Notes: generated by a model from the letters alone, not told the origin. Counted from the first letter of the stretch, positions 1 to 9,116 are shown. The stretch is DNA of 34,879 bases from Candidatus Bathyarchaeota archaeon (GCA_029882515.1 JAOUKN010000014.1:1-34879); one strand, 5' to 3'. Numbers and translations: made by a program.

Positions 1-252
1 TTCCTTAAGCATTACTATATCGTTCTGAACTGGGTCTGTTTCATCGCTGCGTTTGCTCGTCATCTCTGTGAAAAAACACGTCTTTCCTCTTTCTGATTCT
101 CTGAGAGTTTCAGTTTCAAGTAAGAACCGTGACAATTTTACTGCAAGGATTTGTTCCTTCAGTTTCCATCTAATCTCCTTGATCAGTTCTTCTTTCTCGG
201 AGGTCGACATACCCGTGAGATTAACTTCACATTTGCTAGTGTGCTCAAACAT
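1..252 (-). CDS. Hypothetical protein, N-terminal 84 residues (runs off left edge)
   Basis: The reverse strand is open from an ATG at 252 to the window edge with no stop (84 codons). The protein is charged and largely helical; an internal in-frame ATG at 210 begins MSTSEKEELIKEIRWKLKEQ and is an alternative start. A TATA-like element on the same strand at about 293-284 would start transcription roughly 10 bases before the 252 ATG, which favours the longer form. An overlapping plus-strand frame at 53-361 was judged a shadow because its composition is unlike a protein and it has no start signals. No family was recognised from this fragment and the C-terminus is missing. Confidence 0.55.
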   Translation of the reverse strand, partial: MFEHTSKCEVNLTGMSTSEKEELIKEIRWKLKEQILAVKLSRFLLETETLRESERGKTCFFTEMTSKRSDETDPVQNDIVMLKE

Positions 253-283
253 GTCAATCGCTACCTTGTTCTATATCGCATAT

Positions 284-293
284 CTTAATAAAT
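284..293 (-). promoter_or_regulatory. Putative TATA box of the left-edge gene
   Basis: ATTTATTAAG on the minus strand lies about 35 bases before the 252 ATG, an archaeal core-promoter distance for a near-leaderless transcript. It was assigned by eye. Confidence 0.35.
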
Positions 294-362
294 CACTTCC
301 TTTGAATATCGATATGTATCACAAACGGATATATGTCTCCAACGTGAACCTGTTAGAATAAA

Positions 363-863
363 TCAAAAAGGAAGTCTAGGTCTGCTTTTGCGCGTGCGCA
401 TCTTGCTCAGGGTTTCTTTGAATGCCATCACTTGCTCCTTGAGTGTGGACACTTCGCTTTGCAGTTCCTCAGCTTTCCTCTCCATCTCTTCTTCAACTTC
501 TTCAATATCACGCATGAGCTCGGCTCTCTCTTTATGTAACCTCCACACTCTGTTCAGAAAATCTTCCAGCCCTTCCCCAAAATTGATCCAAGTTTCCTCC
601 TTTTTTCCATAAAATCGATTCTCCACATCACCCATTTCCGCACTTCTCTCGATATTCATGACCCTCGTTAACCATCGTGATCCCTTAACCATCGATGCTC
701 TTCTAATTTCTTCTGGAGTAGGTTTCTTCAAAAAGCGCTTGCAGACTGGACATTTCGCCAAATATGCAATTACTGTTATCTTTCCGTTTTCTTCTTTGAA
801 AGCCGCTCTTTGCTTAACTCGGTTCTCACAATACTTGCAGTCTCTATCTAGTTCTATTTCCAT
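363..863 (-). CDS. Zinc-ribbon / coiled-coil protein, 166 aa
   Basis: From the ATG at 863 the protein has a four-cysteine zinc ribbon (C9-x2-C12 and C38-x2-C41), a basic middle (about 45-75), and a long heptad-rich acidic coiled coil (about 98-155) with a basic tail. The open frame continues upstream to 953, but 863 is preferred because a purine-rich stretch (GAGGCAAAGGGAAGG) precedes it and the zinc ribbon then sits at the N-terminus. The layout suggests an oligomeric nucleic-acid- or protein-binding factor, which is inference only. No named family was recognised. The next gene downstream on this strand, at 252, has its own TATA-like element, so the two are probably separate transcripts. Confidence 0.7.
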   Translation of the reverse strand: MEIELDRDCKYCENRVKQRAAFKEENGKITVIAYLAKCPVCKRFLKKPTPEEIRRASMVKGSRWLTRVMNIERSAEMGDVENRFYGKKEETWINFGEGLEDFLNRVWRLHKERAELMRDIEEVEEEMERKAEELQSEVSTLKEQVMAFKETLSKMRTRKSRPRLPF

Positions 864-1130
864 CGCCCTTCCCTTTGCCTCGTCAGGAATCTTCTTTTTT
901 GAAAACTTGAAAACTACTATTTTGGTTAGGATAGAATAATGTTTCGACAACACTCTTTAACTGGATAAGCGAGCTTTTCCGAAAACATAACCTTACACAG
1001 CGAACTGACCTCAAAGCAAAAATCCTTACGGAATTATGTTGATCGACTTCAACCATGTTGTTCCACGAAATAACACAAAACATAATAAATTGAATTATTT
1101 GATAAAAAATGACGACCAGTCACTCCAAAA

Positions 1131-1143
1131 AATATAAAGGGCA
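1131..1143 (+). promoter_or_regulatory. Strong TATA promoter followed by an inverted repeat
   Basis: AATATAAAGGGCA contains a near-consensus TATAAA at 1133-1138. Directly after it GTGTAT (1144-1149) and ATACAC (1156-1161) form a perfect inverted repeat with a 6-base loop, at the place where transcription would begin (about 1160). The repeat could be an operator. An almost identical promoter core occurs at 11082. Confidence 0.55.
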
Positions 1144-1159
1144 GTGTATCGTCTAATAC

Positions 1160-1300
1160 ACAATAGGACGTGCACGTGCAACCCTATTCATTCCTCTCTC
1201 TTCCTCATTCTTCCCTTTGGGATGAATGTAATTTTATGCACGTGACACGTCCAACACCCCCTATATGGTTCTGACTTCTAACGCATACGCTCTTCATTTT
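1160..1300 (+). ncRNA. Candidate structured small RNA or long structured leader
   Basis: The predicted transcript starts near 1160 and immediately enters a long hairpin. GGACGTGCACGTGCA (1166-1180) pairs with TGCACGTGACACGTCC (1237-1252) with one bulged A. An inner helix pairs ATTCAT (1186-1191) with ATGAAT (1222-1227), plus CC with GG, and encloses a pyrimidine-rich loop. A T-run near 1296-1301 could end transcription. No known RNA family (5S, SRP, RNase P, tRNA, C/D box) fits. It may be an independent RNA or the leader of the aminopeptidase gene that follows. Confidence 0.35.
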
Positions 1301-1359
1301 TGACACAAGTCTTAAGTGCAGTCCATAAGAGAAATCCGCAAAGAAGAATTGTGATTCTC

Positions 1360-3438
1360 ATGAGATCGACAATTAGGAAAGTTGTCAGAGAAGAATTCTC
1401 TGGAGACAACGCAAAACTCTACGTTCAGCAGATTTCTAACTTTCATAGGATTCAAGCTTCCCCAATGTTTCATGCAGCTGCAGAATATGTAAGGAATACA
1501 CTACTAGAAGTCGGAATCAAAAACGCCAAAATCGAGCAATTCGTATCAGATGGATCAAAAAAATACTGGACTCATACTTCACCTGTCGGCTGGGAAGTGA
1601 AAAGCGCAGAACTAAGATTGGTTGAGCCAGAAGAGAAACTTATCTGTAGATACATCGATACACCCACATGTTTGCACACCCATAGTAAAGCAACTCCTCC
1701 AGAAGGCATAACAGCACAACTTGTCGATGTTGGAGCAGGAACGAAAGCAAAAGATTATGAAGGCAAAGATGTCAAAGGAAAGTTCGTCTTAGCCACTGGT
1801 AGAGCCAAAATGGTCCATGAACAAGCAGTCTACAAGAGGGGGACAGCTGGCGTCATCACCGATACGCTTACCTACGAAATGAAATATGTCCGAGAAAGCG
1901 TTGATACCCCTGATGCTCATGCGTACCAAGCAATCTGGCCCACAAAAGATGATCTAGATAAGGTAACGTTTGGATTTTCTGTAAGCAGAAGGCAGGGAAA
2001 CCATCTTCGCGATTTACTGAAACACGATAAGCCTGTAAAACTCCAAGCCAAAGTCGATGCAAGACTCTTTTCCAGTAATCTAGATGTAGTAGTAGCAACA
2101 ATTCCCGGTTCTTCTAAACCTAACGAAGAAATATTTTTGATTGCTCATCTTTGCCACCCAAAACCGAGTGCCAACGACAACGCTTCAGGCAGCGGATTAC
2201 TACTGGAAATCGCTCGAGTCATCAACACTTTAATCGACTCCGGTAAGATTACGGACCCCGCAAGGACGATAAAATTCATCTGGGTACCTGAAACTTATGG
2301 CACAATAGCCCTTTTATACAATCACCCAGAACTCCCGCGCAAACTGGTTGCAGGGATCAACCTTGATATGGTTGGACAAGACCAAGAACTGTGCAAATCG
2401 ACCCTCACCGTAGCTAGAACACCAGATTCTCTACCCTCATATCTAAACGATTTGATGATAAACCTACTTGAAGAATCCAGAGAAGAATTTGATTCCTCTA
2501 CGATGTTTGGATCGGCATCAACCTTTAGGTTCAAAGCAGATGTATACACTGGTGGAAGCGACCATGCTGAGTTTGTAGATTCAACAATCAAAGTTCCGTG
2601 CATTATGTTGCTCCAATGGCCCGACCTCTTCTACCATGCAAGTATGGATACCATTGACAAAGTCTCTCCACACAGCCTGAAACGGGTCGGATGGGCCGCA
2701 ACTGTTGCTGCACTAACGATTGCAAATGCCGACGTGAATACTGCTCTCTATCTCGCTGATCAAACAAGTTCTAGAGGAATAACCAGAATAAAAGAAACTG
2801 GAAGAAAAGCTGTTGAAGAATTGTACCGCATAAAAGAGGAGCCAAAACTGAACGAAAAACCAGATGAACTAGCAAAATCACTTGCAACGAAATCATTTTA
2901 CTACAGAAATAAACTAGAACACATAATCCAACGCGAAAAAGAAGCAGTGATTTCCGTAAAAAGACTCGCCAGCAGCATCAGCTTAGACAACTTCATCCAC
3001 AAATTCACTGAAGACATTTCTACCACTGGAAAAAAAGAAATTGCCAGAATTAGTGAAGTACTTTCCCATATAGCAAAGACAAGCGGAGTAAGTGTTCCTG
3101 AACAAATGAAAGAGACTGAGGTTGAAGCGGAATCGAAAAAACTTGTTCCTCAAAGATTGTTTAAGGGCTCTTTATCAATGGAAGCCGTCAGAAAGGCCTT
3201 GACTGAGAAAGAACATGAGTGGTACGAAGAAAAGCGCAAGAAAGACCCAACTTTCGGAATGAAGGTAGTAGAAGCATTGAATTTTATGGATGGAAAAAGA
3301 ACTCTCTACGAAATTATTAAGGCAATTTCTGCGGAATACACTGAGACACGAGTGGAGGACATACTAGAGTTTCTGCGAGACCTCGAAAAACTGGAACTGG
3401 TTTCCTTAGAGAAAAGTGGAGACAGAAGAGACCTATAG
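1360..3438 (+). CDS. M28-like / DUF4910-type aminopeptidase with C-terminal winged-helix-like domain
   Basis: A zinc exopeptidase-type protein of about 692 residues. From the 1360 start it has an N-terminal helical region, a PA-like insert (roughly 110-230), and an M28-type catalytic domain. Visible metal and catalytic segments are AHLCHPKPSANDNASGSG (His and Asp), the Glu in WVPETYG, the Asp in NLDMVGQ, and the His in FYHASMDT. The last 70 or so residues (DGKRTLYEIIKAI and following) resemble the winged-helix or PqqD-like domain that ends DUF4910 proteins. No signal peptide is seen, so it should be cytoplasmic. The frame is open from a TTG at 1300; the ATG at 1360 is preferred because the extra 20 residues are basic and unlike the usual N-terminus. 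The substrate cannot be told from the sequence. Confidence 0.85.
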   Translation: MRSTIRKVVREEFSGDNAKLYVQQISNFHRIQASPMFHAAAEYVRNTLLEVGIKNAKIEQFVSDGSKKYWTHTSPVGWEVKSAELRLVEPEEKLICRYIDTPTCLHTHSKATPPEGITAQLVDVGAGTKAKDYEGKDVKGKFVLATGRAKMVHEQAVYKRGTAGVITDTLTYEMKYVRESVDTPDAHAYQAIWPTKDDLDKVTFGFSVSRRQGNHLRDLLKHDKPVKLQAKVDARLFSSNLDVVVATIPGSSKPNEEIFLIAHLCHPKPSANDNASGSGLLLEIARVINTLIDSGKITDPARTIKFIWVPETYGTIALLYNHPELPRKLVAGINLDMVGQDQELCKSTLTVARTPDSLPSYLNDLMINLLEESREEFDSSTMFGSASTFRFKADVYTGGSDHAEFVDSTIKVPCIMLLQWPDLFYHASMDTIDKVSPHSLKRVGWAATVAALTIANADVNTALYLADQTSSRGITRIKETGRKAVEELYRIKEEPKLNEKPDELAKSLATKSFYYRNKLEHIIQREKEAVISVKRLASSISLDNFIHKFTEDISTTGKKEIARISEVLSHIAKTSGVSVPEQMKETEVEAESKKLVPQRLFKGSLSMEAVRKALTEKEHEWYEEKRKKDPTFGMKVVEALNFMDGKRTLYEIIKAISAEYTETRVEDILEFLRDLEKLELVSLEKSGDRRDL

Positions 3439-3486
3439 AAGATTTTCACAGAAATCTTAAAATCCTATTAAAACAAAGTAGAAGCC

Positions 3487-4014
3487 ATGTCAGAATTGAA
3501 GACAAGTGATGGATTTTTCTTCCTGTCACCAGTACTCGTTCTACTTTCAATCTTGATCATCAATGACAATTTAGGATTTACTGCAACTGAATCTGATGCT
3601 ATCTTGTTTAGTATCAGAATGAACCTTCTGGGAGCAATAATATTTGCTTTTGGCATCGGTTTCTTGGCTTTTGCCCTGGCTGGTCGTTTAAGGATGAGGG
3701 CACCTAGTGGGGTTTTCATGTTCTTTGAAGGTGTAGGGCTGGTTATTACAATAGTAGGTTTCTTTGCTTATGGTTTGGGAATGAAGGAGATGGTCGACCT
3801 TCTTGCAGGGACACACATATTGATCATTTCCTTACCGCAGTTTATCACGGGCTTGATAATCTGGGCAACTGGAATCCTTCTGATAACCTTTGCTGGCGCT
3901 AGTACTGACAGGAATGAAGAAAGGATGATCTTCTTTGTAATATTAGTTACGCTGGCTGTTTGCTGCTTTGTCTTGGCTATGCTCTTCCCATGGGAAGTAA
4001 CCACTATAAGCTAA
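3487..4014 (+). CDS. Hypothetical integral membrane protein, 175 aa
   Basis: A very hydrophobic protein with about five predicted membrane segments (roughly residues 10-26, 45-66, 76-96, 108-136 and 148-168) separated by short loops. It has few charged residues outside the loops and no catalytic motif. It follows the aminopeptidase after 48 bases on the same strand and could be co-transcribed, though the ribosome site is weak. No family was recognised. Confidence 0.7.
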   Translation: MSELKTSDGFFFLSPVLVLLSILIINDNLGFTATESDAILFSIRMNLLGAIIFAFGIGFLAFALAGRLRMRAPSGVFMFFEGVGLVITIVGFFAYGLGMKEMVDLLAGTHILIISLPQFITGLIIWATGILLITFAGASTDRNEERMIFFVILVTLAVCCFVLAMLFPWEVTTIS

Positions 4015-4193
4015 ATGGATTCCCTTTTTGGAAATTCCTTAATAATCTCTACAGATATCCAGTAACTTTTTCCCAATTTGGTTAGGGGGATCTTGGTGTA
4101 TGTTTGGCGAACAGTTAAACAATGCAACAGAAATACTTATATCGAATCGTAATATTTAATATTTATTAGTGCTTCACGGAGGATAGAAAAAAA

Positions 4194-4496
4194 GTGAGGT
4201 GCCCATATCCCAGTTGCAGGAAAGAATTCGACAAATTTGAAATGCTCATTGATGACTTTAACAAATTGATTCGAGAAACCTATTACGCCTGCCCTCACTG
4301 TAAATCCAGAGTAAATGTAGTTGCCACAGGCGAAAATGCATTCGAGTTTTCACCCAATGGAAAAGATATTCCACCGTCCACTTCCATATGTCCTTATCAC
4401 TTTGGATATTTATCCCTATTTTGCAAGGAGTCGCCTATTCCCGAAGAATGCTTGGCATGCACACGGATTACAAAATGCATTACTAAAAATCTCTAA
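4194..4496 (+). CDS. Small cysteine-rich zinc-binding protein, 100 aa
   Basis: The GTG start at 4194 is fixed by a strong GGAGGA ribosome site at 4178-4183 (10-base spacing). Two likely zinc or metal sites are visible: C3/C8 with C33/C36 (a split zinc ribbon), and a C-terminal group C66, H69, C77, C86, C89, C95. TATA-like sequence lies upstream at about 4151-4165. The family was not recognised; a DNA- or protein-binding adaptor role would be a guess. Confidence 0.7.
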   Translation: MRCPYPSCRKEFDKFEMLIDDFNKLIRETYYACPHCKSRVNVVATGENAFEFSPNGKDIPPSTSICPYHFGYLSLFCKESPIPEECLACTRITKCITKNL

Positions 4497-4719
4497 CATA
4501 AAGGGACGTACTTGAATCAATGCACTATCAAACATTCTACGAAGGAAATTCTTATCTTCGAATATTGATCCTCAGTTCACAACCTTTTTGTTAACGAAAT
4601 CCTAATGATAATTGACGATCAGACGATAAAGGGACCGAAACATATTATGAATGCTAAATTGGGGTGAAAACGAAAAAGATCTCTAGGTGTGGTGTGTTAT
4701 CGATTGGAGGCTCATACTA
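4497..4719. other. Intergenic DNA without a recognised gene
   Basis: AT-rich spacer. It probably carries the promoter of the following small membrane protein, but no convincing RNA or ORF was seen. Confidence 0.4.
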
Positions 4720-5064
4720 ATGTATAAAGAATATATGCGGGAACATGTGGAAGAATTGAGGCACAGAGAGACTTTAGGGTTCTTAATAATGATTATGGGT
4801 ATGATTTCATTGATGGGAGGGTTGACCATGACGATAATCCTTGCAAACCAATTAAGTTGGTTTCTGTTCTTCCCGTATGAATCAGCTTCCAGTCCGTCTA
4901 GTTTATTAGGGATGGCTTTAACTCTTCTGGGTTTTGCATTAACCTCAGCCGGGTTCATATTAGTCGTTTACTATGATAGAGAAAAGATGTGGTTTTTAGA
5001 GCAATTAAGAGAATCAAATGCTGTTGTAGACGTAATACTAAAAAAGGGAAAGAAAAAATATTAG
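4720..5064 (+). CDS. Small two-segment membrane protein, 114 aa
   Basis: The ATG at 4720 is chosen over an upstream in-frame ATG at 4687 because GGAGG (4706-4710) sits 9 bases before it. The protein has a charged helical N-terminus (about 1-20), two hydrophobic segments (roughly 22-45 and 62-85), and a basic C-terminus ending in KKGKKKY. This gives a hairpin topology with both tails probably cytoplasmic. No family was recognised. Confidence 0.65.
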   Translation: MYKEYMREHVEELRHRETLGFLIMIMGMISLMGGLTMTIILANQLSWFLFFPYESASSPSSLLGMALTLLGFALTSAGFILVVYYDREKMWFLEQLRESNAVVDVILKKGKKKY

Positions 5065-5479
5065 CCAATGAATATGGAATAGTCATCTTTCCTGACGATC
5101 ACTTGAATGAAAAAATTTCATTCTTAGGAACATAGATTCTTCTTTGGAATGAAATAATCTTTTCAAGCAGTTTCTAGCCGAACATTTGCTGTGCGCGCGC
5201 AAACTGAAACAATCAGACAAGCATGCTCAAGTGACAATAAGTTCATAGGCTTTGCATGTCAACGTGGTGCTCAGTACTCATCAAAACATCCAATCACTCA
5301 AAAAGCCCGCACATAGAATGGAGAACAGTGATGATTTTACGATGGCATCCCTTGAAACATAAATAGGTTTCTGATGAAAACAAGATTAATGCAGTTTTGT
5401 GCAAAACAAAGGGCGAATCACGAGAGAAAACATAAAAACTCACTACATCAAACTACATCTTAGGTAATAAAACTCTGGT
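5065..5479. other. 415-base intergenic region
   Basis: No gene could be supported. It holds a 12-base alternating purine-pyrimidine tract, TGTGCGCGCGCA at 5190-5201, in otherwise AT-rich DNA. It also has a weak C/D-box-like pair, GTGATGA at 5328-5334 and CTGA at 5371-5374, spaced like an archaeal C/D sRNA but lacking clear D' and C' boxes. The promoter of the following methyltransferase must lie near its right end. Confidence 0.4.
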
Positions 5480-6232
5480 GTGAAACCTTTGACTTATAGA
5501 TCGGCAGCTAAATTCTACGATCTTTTCGGCGAGAAAAATGACTTGGGATTCTACAAGGAACTCGCACTTCAAAGCGGAAAGAACGCATTAGAATTGGGTG
5601 TCGGAACGGCACGGGTAGCAATTCATCTCGCAAAAGCTGGAATAAGGGTTGTAGGCATTGACAATTCAGATTTTATGCTTGAAGAGGCTAGAAGAAAATT
5701 GGCAAAGGAATCTATGGAGGTTAGAGAGAAGGTAATTCTGAAAACGGGCGACCTAAGGAATTTTGAACTCCACAAGTCCTTTTCCTTCATCTACATTCCA
5801 GCGTCCACGTTTGACCATTGTATTACAGTTCAAGACCGAAATAGATGCTTAACCTGCGTCTATAAACACCTTGAAGACAATGGAAGATTTGTATTTGATG
5901 TGGAACAAGCAACGTTGGAGAAACCTCTCGCCTCTTGGTGGATAGATAGGAAGAAGATCAACAAGGACGAAATGGTTGTTCGAAGCATATTCACAAGAAG
6001 AGACTTCGGAAGGCACACGTGTAGCATGGACCTCTTCTTTGATGTCTATAAAAACGGAAAACTCACAGAGAGACATCATGAATTCGGAGAAGTTGCGATG
6101 CTGTCGAAAAGAGAACTCACTGACTTACTTGAAGAACTTGGCTTTGAAATAGAAGCTATCTATGGTGACTTTGACAAAAAACCATACAATCCAGATAGCT
6201 CCAAGATAATATTAGTGACCAAGAAAAAGTAG
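5480..6232 (+). CDS. Class I SAM-dependent methyltransferase
   Basis: A 250-residue Rossmann-fold methyltransferase. Motif I is ALELGVGTARVAIHLA (about 36-51), followed by the acidic residue of motif II in GIDNSD (D61), and motif IV-like FSFIYIPASTFDH near 108. This binds S-adenosylmethionine; the acceptor is unknown. The GTG start is taken because the protein begins just before the conserved helix (YRSAAKFYDLF) typical of the family. The gene stands alone, with a radical SAM gene 109 bases downstream on the same strand. Confidence 0.85.
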   Translation: MKPLTYRSAAKFYDLFGEKNDLGFYKELALQSGKNALELGVGTARVAIHLAKAGIRVVGIDNSDFMLEEARRKLAKESMEVREKVILKTGDLRNFELHKSFSFIYIPASTFDHCITVQDRNRCLTCVYKHLEDNGRFVFDVEQATLEKPLASWWIDRKKINKDEMVVRSIFTRRDFGRHTCSMDLFFDVYKNGKLTERHHEFGEVAMLSKRELTDLLEELGFEIEAIYGDFDKKPYNPDSSKIILVTKKK

Positions 6233-6341
6233 GCAACACAAATCAAAGGAATGATGATCTTCCATCCAGTTTGAAATTACTATACTGTAAACGGTAGAAT
6301 TATGTATGTCTTTTGAAAACATAAGGAACCAGTAGAGAAAA

Positions 6342-7772
6342 ATGAAGTTTTCCTTCATAAATCCCAGTCCCAACGTGGAACTTCCTACATGTGAGAAACA
6401 TAAGGCCATCGGTTCATGGCCTCCGCTGGGCATTTTATACACTGCCACAGCCCTAAAAGAAGAGGGCACAGAAGTTTCTGTTTTAGACCAAGCGGCCAAA
6501 AACCTATCCGTGAAGGCTGCAGTGGACTGGGTAAAGCATCAAAATCCTGATTTACTAGGGTTCTCTACTTTAAGCAGCTCAGGTCGCACTGCAGCAATTA
6601 TTGCACAGGAAGTCAAAAGAGAAAACCCCGGCTTGCCAATAATTTTGGGAAATTATCATGCAACCTTTAACGCTGAAAGGATTCTCAAAACATATCCATG
6701 GATTGACATGATTGTTCGCGGAGAAGGCGAAGAAACAAGTCTTGAAATTCTAGAAAGCCTAGATAAGAAGAGAAGCCTGAAAAATGTGTTAGGTATTACT
6801 TATCGCGATAGAGGTAGAATTGTGTCAACACCTGACCGCCCACTGATAAAGAACCTTGACCCTCTACCGTTTCCTGATCGTAATCTATTAGACGTTGAAT
6901 ATCACTCAACTGTTGCTGGATTAAATGTTGCCCCAAAGAAGTTTACCACAATAATTTCCTCCCGTGGGTGCGTTTATCGATGCCGTTTTTGTGGATGCCG
7001 CAAATTTGCTCGCAATCTCTGGAGGAGCAGATCAGCAAAGAACGTCATGGACGAACTACGTATGTTGGTAGGCGAGGGTTATAGGCAGTTTCTTTTTGTG
7101 GACGACAGTTTTGCTACTAACTCCAAGAGGGTAGTGGAGTTCTGTCGAGAAATCAAGAAAGAGAAGATGGATATAGAGTGGATCTGTGAAATGCGAGTGG
7201 ATCATTGTTCCTATGAAATGTTACGGGAGATTGTGAAGGCGGGTTGTATAATGGTTTACTATGGAATTGAAAGTGCTAACCAACGGATTTTGGATTACTA
7301 TAACAAACAAGCAACTCCTGCACAGGCAGCAGCTGCTGTGAAGACCACTAGAAAGGCGGGAGTAGACATAATCGTGGGTTCTTTTATATTAGGCGCTCCC
7401 AAAGAAACAAAAGAAGAAATCATAAACACTCTCAAATTTGCCCAGAAAATAGGTCTAGATGTCCCACAATTCAACATATTAGGAGTTTTTCCTGGAACTG
7501 ATCTTTGGGACGAACTTCAAACCGCGAGTATCTTAGACGCTGACCAGTATTGGGAAACGGGCGTTTGTGTAAGTGAAATTTCCCCAGATACTGTACCCTT
7601 TGAAACAATTAAGGGTATGATTCACGAGTATTTCACGGATTTCTTTTTGCGTCCAAGTTTCATTTTCTCTGAGATAACACGAACGTTAAGAAGTCCTTAT
7701 CGCCTTAACCTCTTAGTTCATAACTTCAACCGAATAGGTGCTATTGCAGAAAGCCTTCGCCATTTCACATAA
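6342..7772 (+). CDS. B12-binding-domain radical SAM protein
   Basis: A 476-residue enzyme with an N-terminal cobalamin-binding-like domain (about 1-140), followed by a radical SAM barrel. The [4Fe-4S] site is C210-x3-C214-x2-C217 (CVYRCRFC), with a further Cys at 219. Later barrel motifs include YYGIESAN and FILGAPKET. The layout matches the Elp3/MiaB/BchE-like family; no DxHxxG cobalamin motif is evident in the N-terminal domain, so cobalamin may be bound base-off without a His ligand, or not at all. The reaction cannot be named; methylation or C-C chemistry on a lipid, cofactor or peptide is typical of relatives. Confidence 0.88.
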   Translation: MKFSFINPSPNVELPTCEKHKAIGSWPPLGILYTATALKEEGTEVSVLDQAAKNLSVKAAVDWVKHQNPDLLGFSTLSSSGRTAAIIAQEVKRENPGLPIILGNYHATFNAERILKTYPWIDMIVRGEGEETSLEILESLDKKRSLKNVLGITYRDRGRIVSTPDRPLIKNLDPLPFPDRNLLDVEYHSTVAGLNVAPKKFTTIISSRGCVYRCRFCGCRKFARNLWRSRSAKNVMDELRMLVGEGYRQFLFVDDSFATNSKRVVEFCREIKKEKMDIEWICEMRVDHCSYEMLREIVKAGCIMVYYGIESANQRILDYYNKQATPAQAAAAVKTTRKAGVDIIVGSFILGAPKETKEEIINTLKFAQKIGLDVPQFNILGVFPGTDLWDELQTASILDADQYWETGVCVSEISPDTVPFETIKGMIHEYFTDFFLRPSFIFSEITRTLRSPYRLNLLVHNFNRIGAIAESLRHFT

Positions 7773-7799
7773 CGATGATTTTGTTCATTTTATACTTAT

Positions 7800-8357
7800 T
7801 CACGCTTTGAACCACTTGAATATAAGGTATTGAATTCCTTCTGTTTCTAGGTTCGGTATGGCTATTATGAACCTTTTTCTCACCGTAGTGGCAAGTCGTC
7901 CAACCTTCACGATCTCTGTAGCTGTAACCTCACTTTCTGTTTTTTTCACGGAAACCATGTATGGCGCATGTTCCATACCTGGACCATGTTTGTAGACAGC
8001 GAAATCACATCCATATTTTATACCTGGAGTAACAATTAGTCCAGTATCACGAAGGTCCTGATATACTGCATACTTTAGATCGAACTCATCGTACAACTTT
8101 CTAACTCTTTTGCGCAATTTCTCAAAACTGACTTCATCTTTTTTTGGTCCTTCTAAGATAGTGATGATCCCTTTTCCCATTAAGTAAAGGCCTTCCATGA
8201 GATCAAGAATTAGTGGAACATTGAAATCTGCGACTTTCGGTTTTGGAATACCTATAGGTTTTCCATAGAAGCCAAGTTTGTAGAGTTCTGATCCCTGTTC
8301 CGGATTCCAAACTACAAGAAAGTTTTCGATAAATTCTGTTTCAATCTTGTTGGGCAC
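7800..8357 (-). CDS. endA: tRNA-splicing endonuclease (EndA)
   Basis: An archaeal intron endonuclease of 185 residues that cuts bulge-helix-bulge introns from pre-tRNA. The catalytic C-terminal domain shows GIKYGCDFAVYKHGP, then EHAPYMV and VRKRFIIAI. Tyr122, His130 and Lys161 are the likely catalytic triad by position in these motifs. The length fits a single-domain subunit; whether the enzyme is a homotetramer or pairs with a second subunit encoded elsewhere cannot be told here. It lies 12 bases downstream of the DUF47 gene and is probably co-transcribed with it. Confidence 0.93.
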   Translation of the reverse strand: MPNKIETEFIENFLVVWNPEQGSELYKLGFYGKPIGIPKPKVADFNVPLILDLMEGLYLMGKGIITILEGPKKDEVSFEKLRKRVRKLYDEFDLKYAVYQDLRDTGLIVTPGIKYGCDFAVYKHGPGMEHAPYMVSVKKTESEVTATEIVKVGRLATTVRKRFIIAIPNLETEGIQYLIFKWFKA

Positions 8358-8369
8358 TGTTTTTCCCTT

Positions 8370-9029
8370 TTACATTGCGAAGGCTAGCACTCGAGCGGCA
8401 TCGGATGCATCTTCAGCTTTATCAGCGGCGTCCTCTAGAAGCTGAGTAACATCTCTCAGCAAGAGCAAAACAGGGAAGTCAAGGGAACTGCTGATGAGCC
8501 TTACATCAAGCTCTCTATAGAGACCATCAACTACCTGCTCGGCAATTTCTACTTCTCTAGCTTTTTCTAGGGTTTTATCCGACCCATAGTTTAAGGTCAT
8601 TGCTGTTTCTCGAAGTTTTGAAATTGCCTCAAAAACACTATCGGAAAGTTTCTTCAACCCATCTTTCAGGTCCGAGGGCACTGCCCAGCCTCTCTCCATG
8701 ATTTCCAACAATCTGAAAGCTATACCCTCACAAAAATCTGCGATTTCACTTGTTAGATTGGTAAAACGTAGGAAATCTTCCCTACTAATTAAGATAGCCC
8801 CGATTTCAGCGAGCTCCTGCGACACCATACGTCTTGCCACATCCACGTCTTCCTCAGACTTTTTGATTTCGTTGAATAGTTGACGTGTTAGGTTTTTGTC
8901 ACCTTTTGAAAAGGAATCTATTATTAACGGAACCTTGCGAGCTGTGTCTATTACTTTTCGTACGTGATCTCGGCAAACAGTGAGGGCTCTCCGTTTTACC
9001 CGTTGTTCGGTTTCCACTGGAAAGACCAT
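8370..9029 (-). CDS. DUF47 / PhoU-like phosphate transport regulator
   Basis: A 219-residue all-helical protein of the TIGR00153/DUF47 family, related to PhoU. The C-terminal signature LLEDAADKAEDASDAARVL is well conserved and carries acidic metal-binding residues. Members usually accompany Pit-type phosphate transporters; none is present here, so the partner must be elsewhere. It is first in a two-gene minus-strand unit with endA. Confidence 0.85.
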   Translation of the reverse strand: MVFPVETEQRVKRRALTVCRDHVRKVIDTARKVPLIIDSFSKGDKNLTRQLFNEIKKSEEDVDVARRMVSQELAEIGAILISREDFLRFTNLTSEIADFCEGIAFRLLEIMERGWAVPSDLKDGLKKLSDSVFEAISKLRETAMTLNYGSDKTLEKAREVEIAEQVVDGLYRELDVRLISSSLDFPVLLLLRDVTQLLEDAADKAEDASDAARVLAFAM

Positions 9030-9116
9030 GGACGCTAACCTCAGAAGTCCCTTATAGTTGTCTTAACATAAGATATGAAGAAGTATTAAAAAGCATAACG
9101 TAAGAGAGAACTCTGG

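Noticed and set aside
53-361. A 102-residue plus-strand open frame at the left edge
   Set aside because: It overlaps a minus-strand frame (1-252) with far more natural protein composition and a TATA-like element; the plus-strand frame has no start signals.
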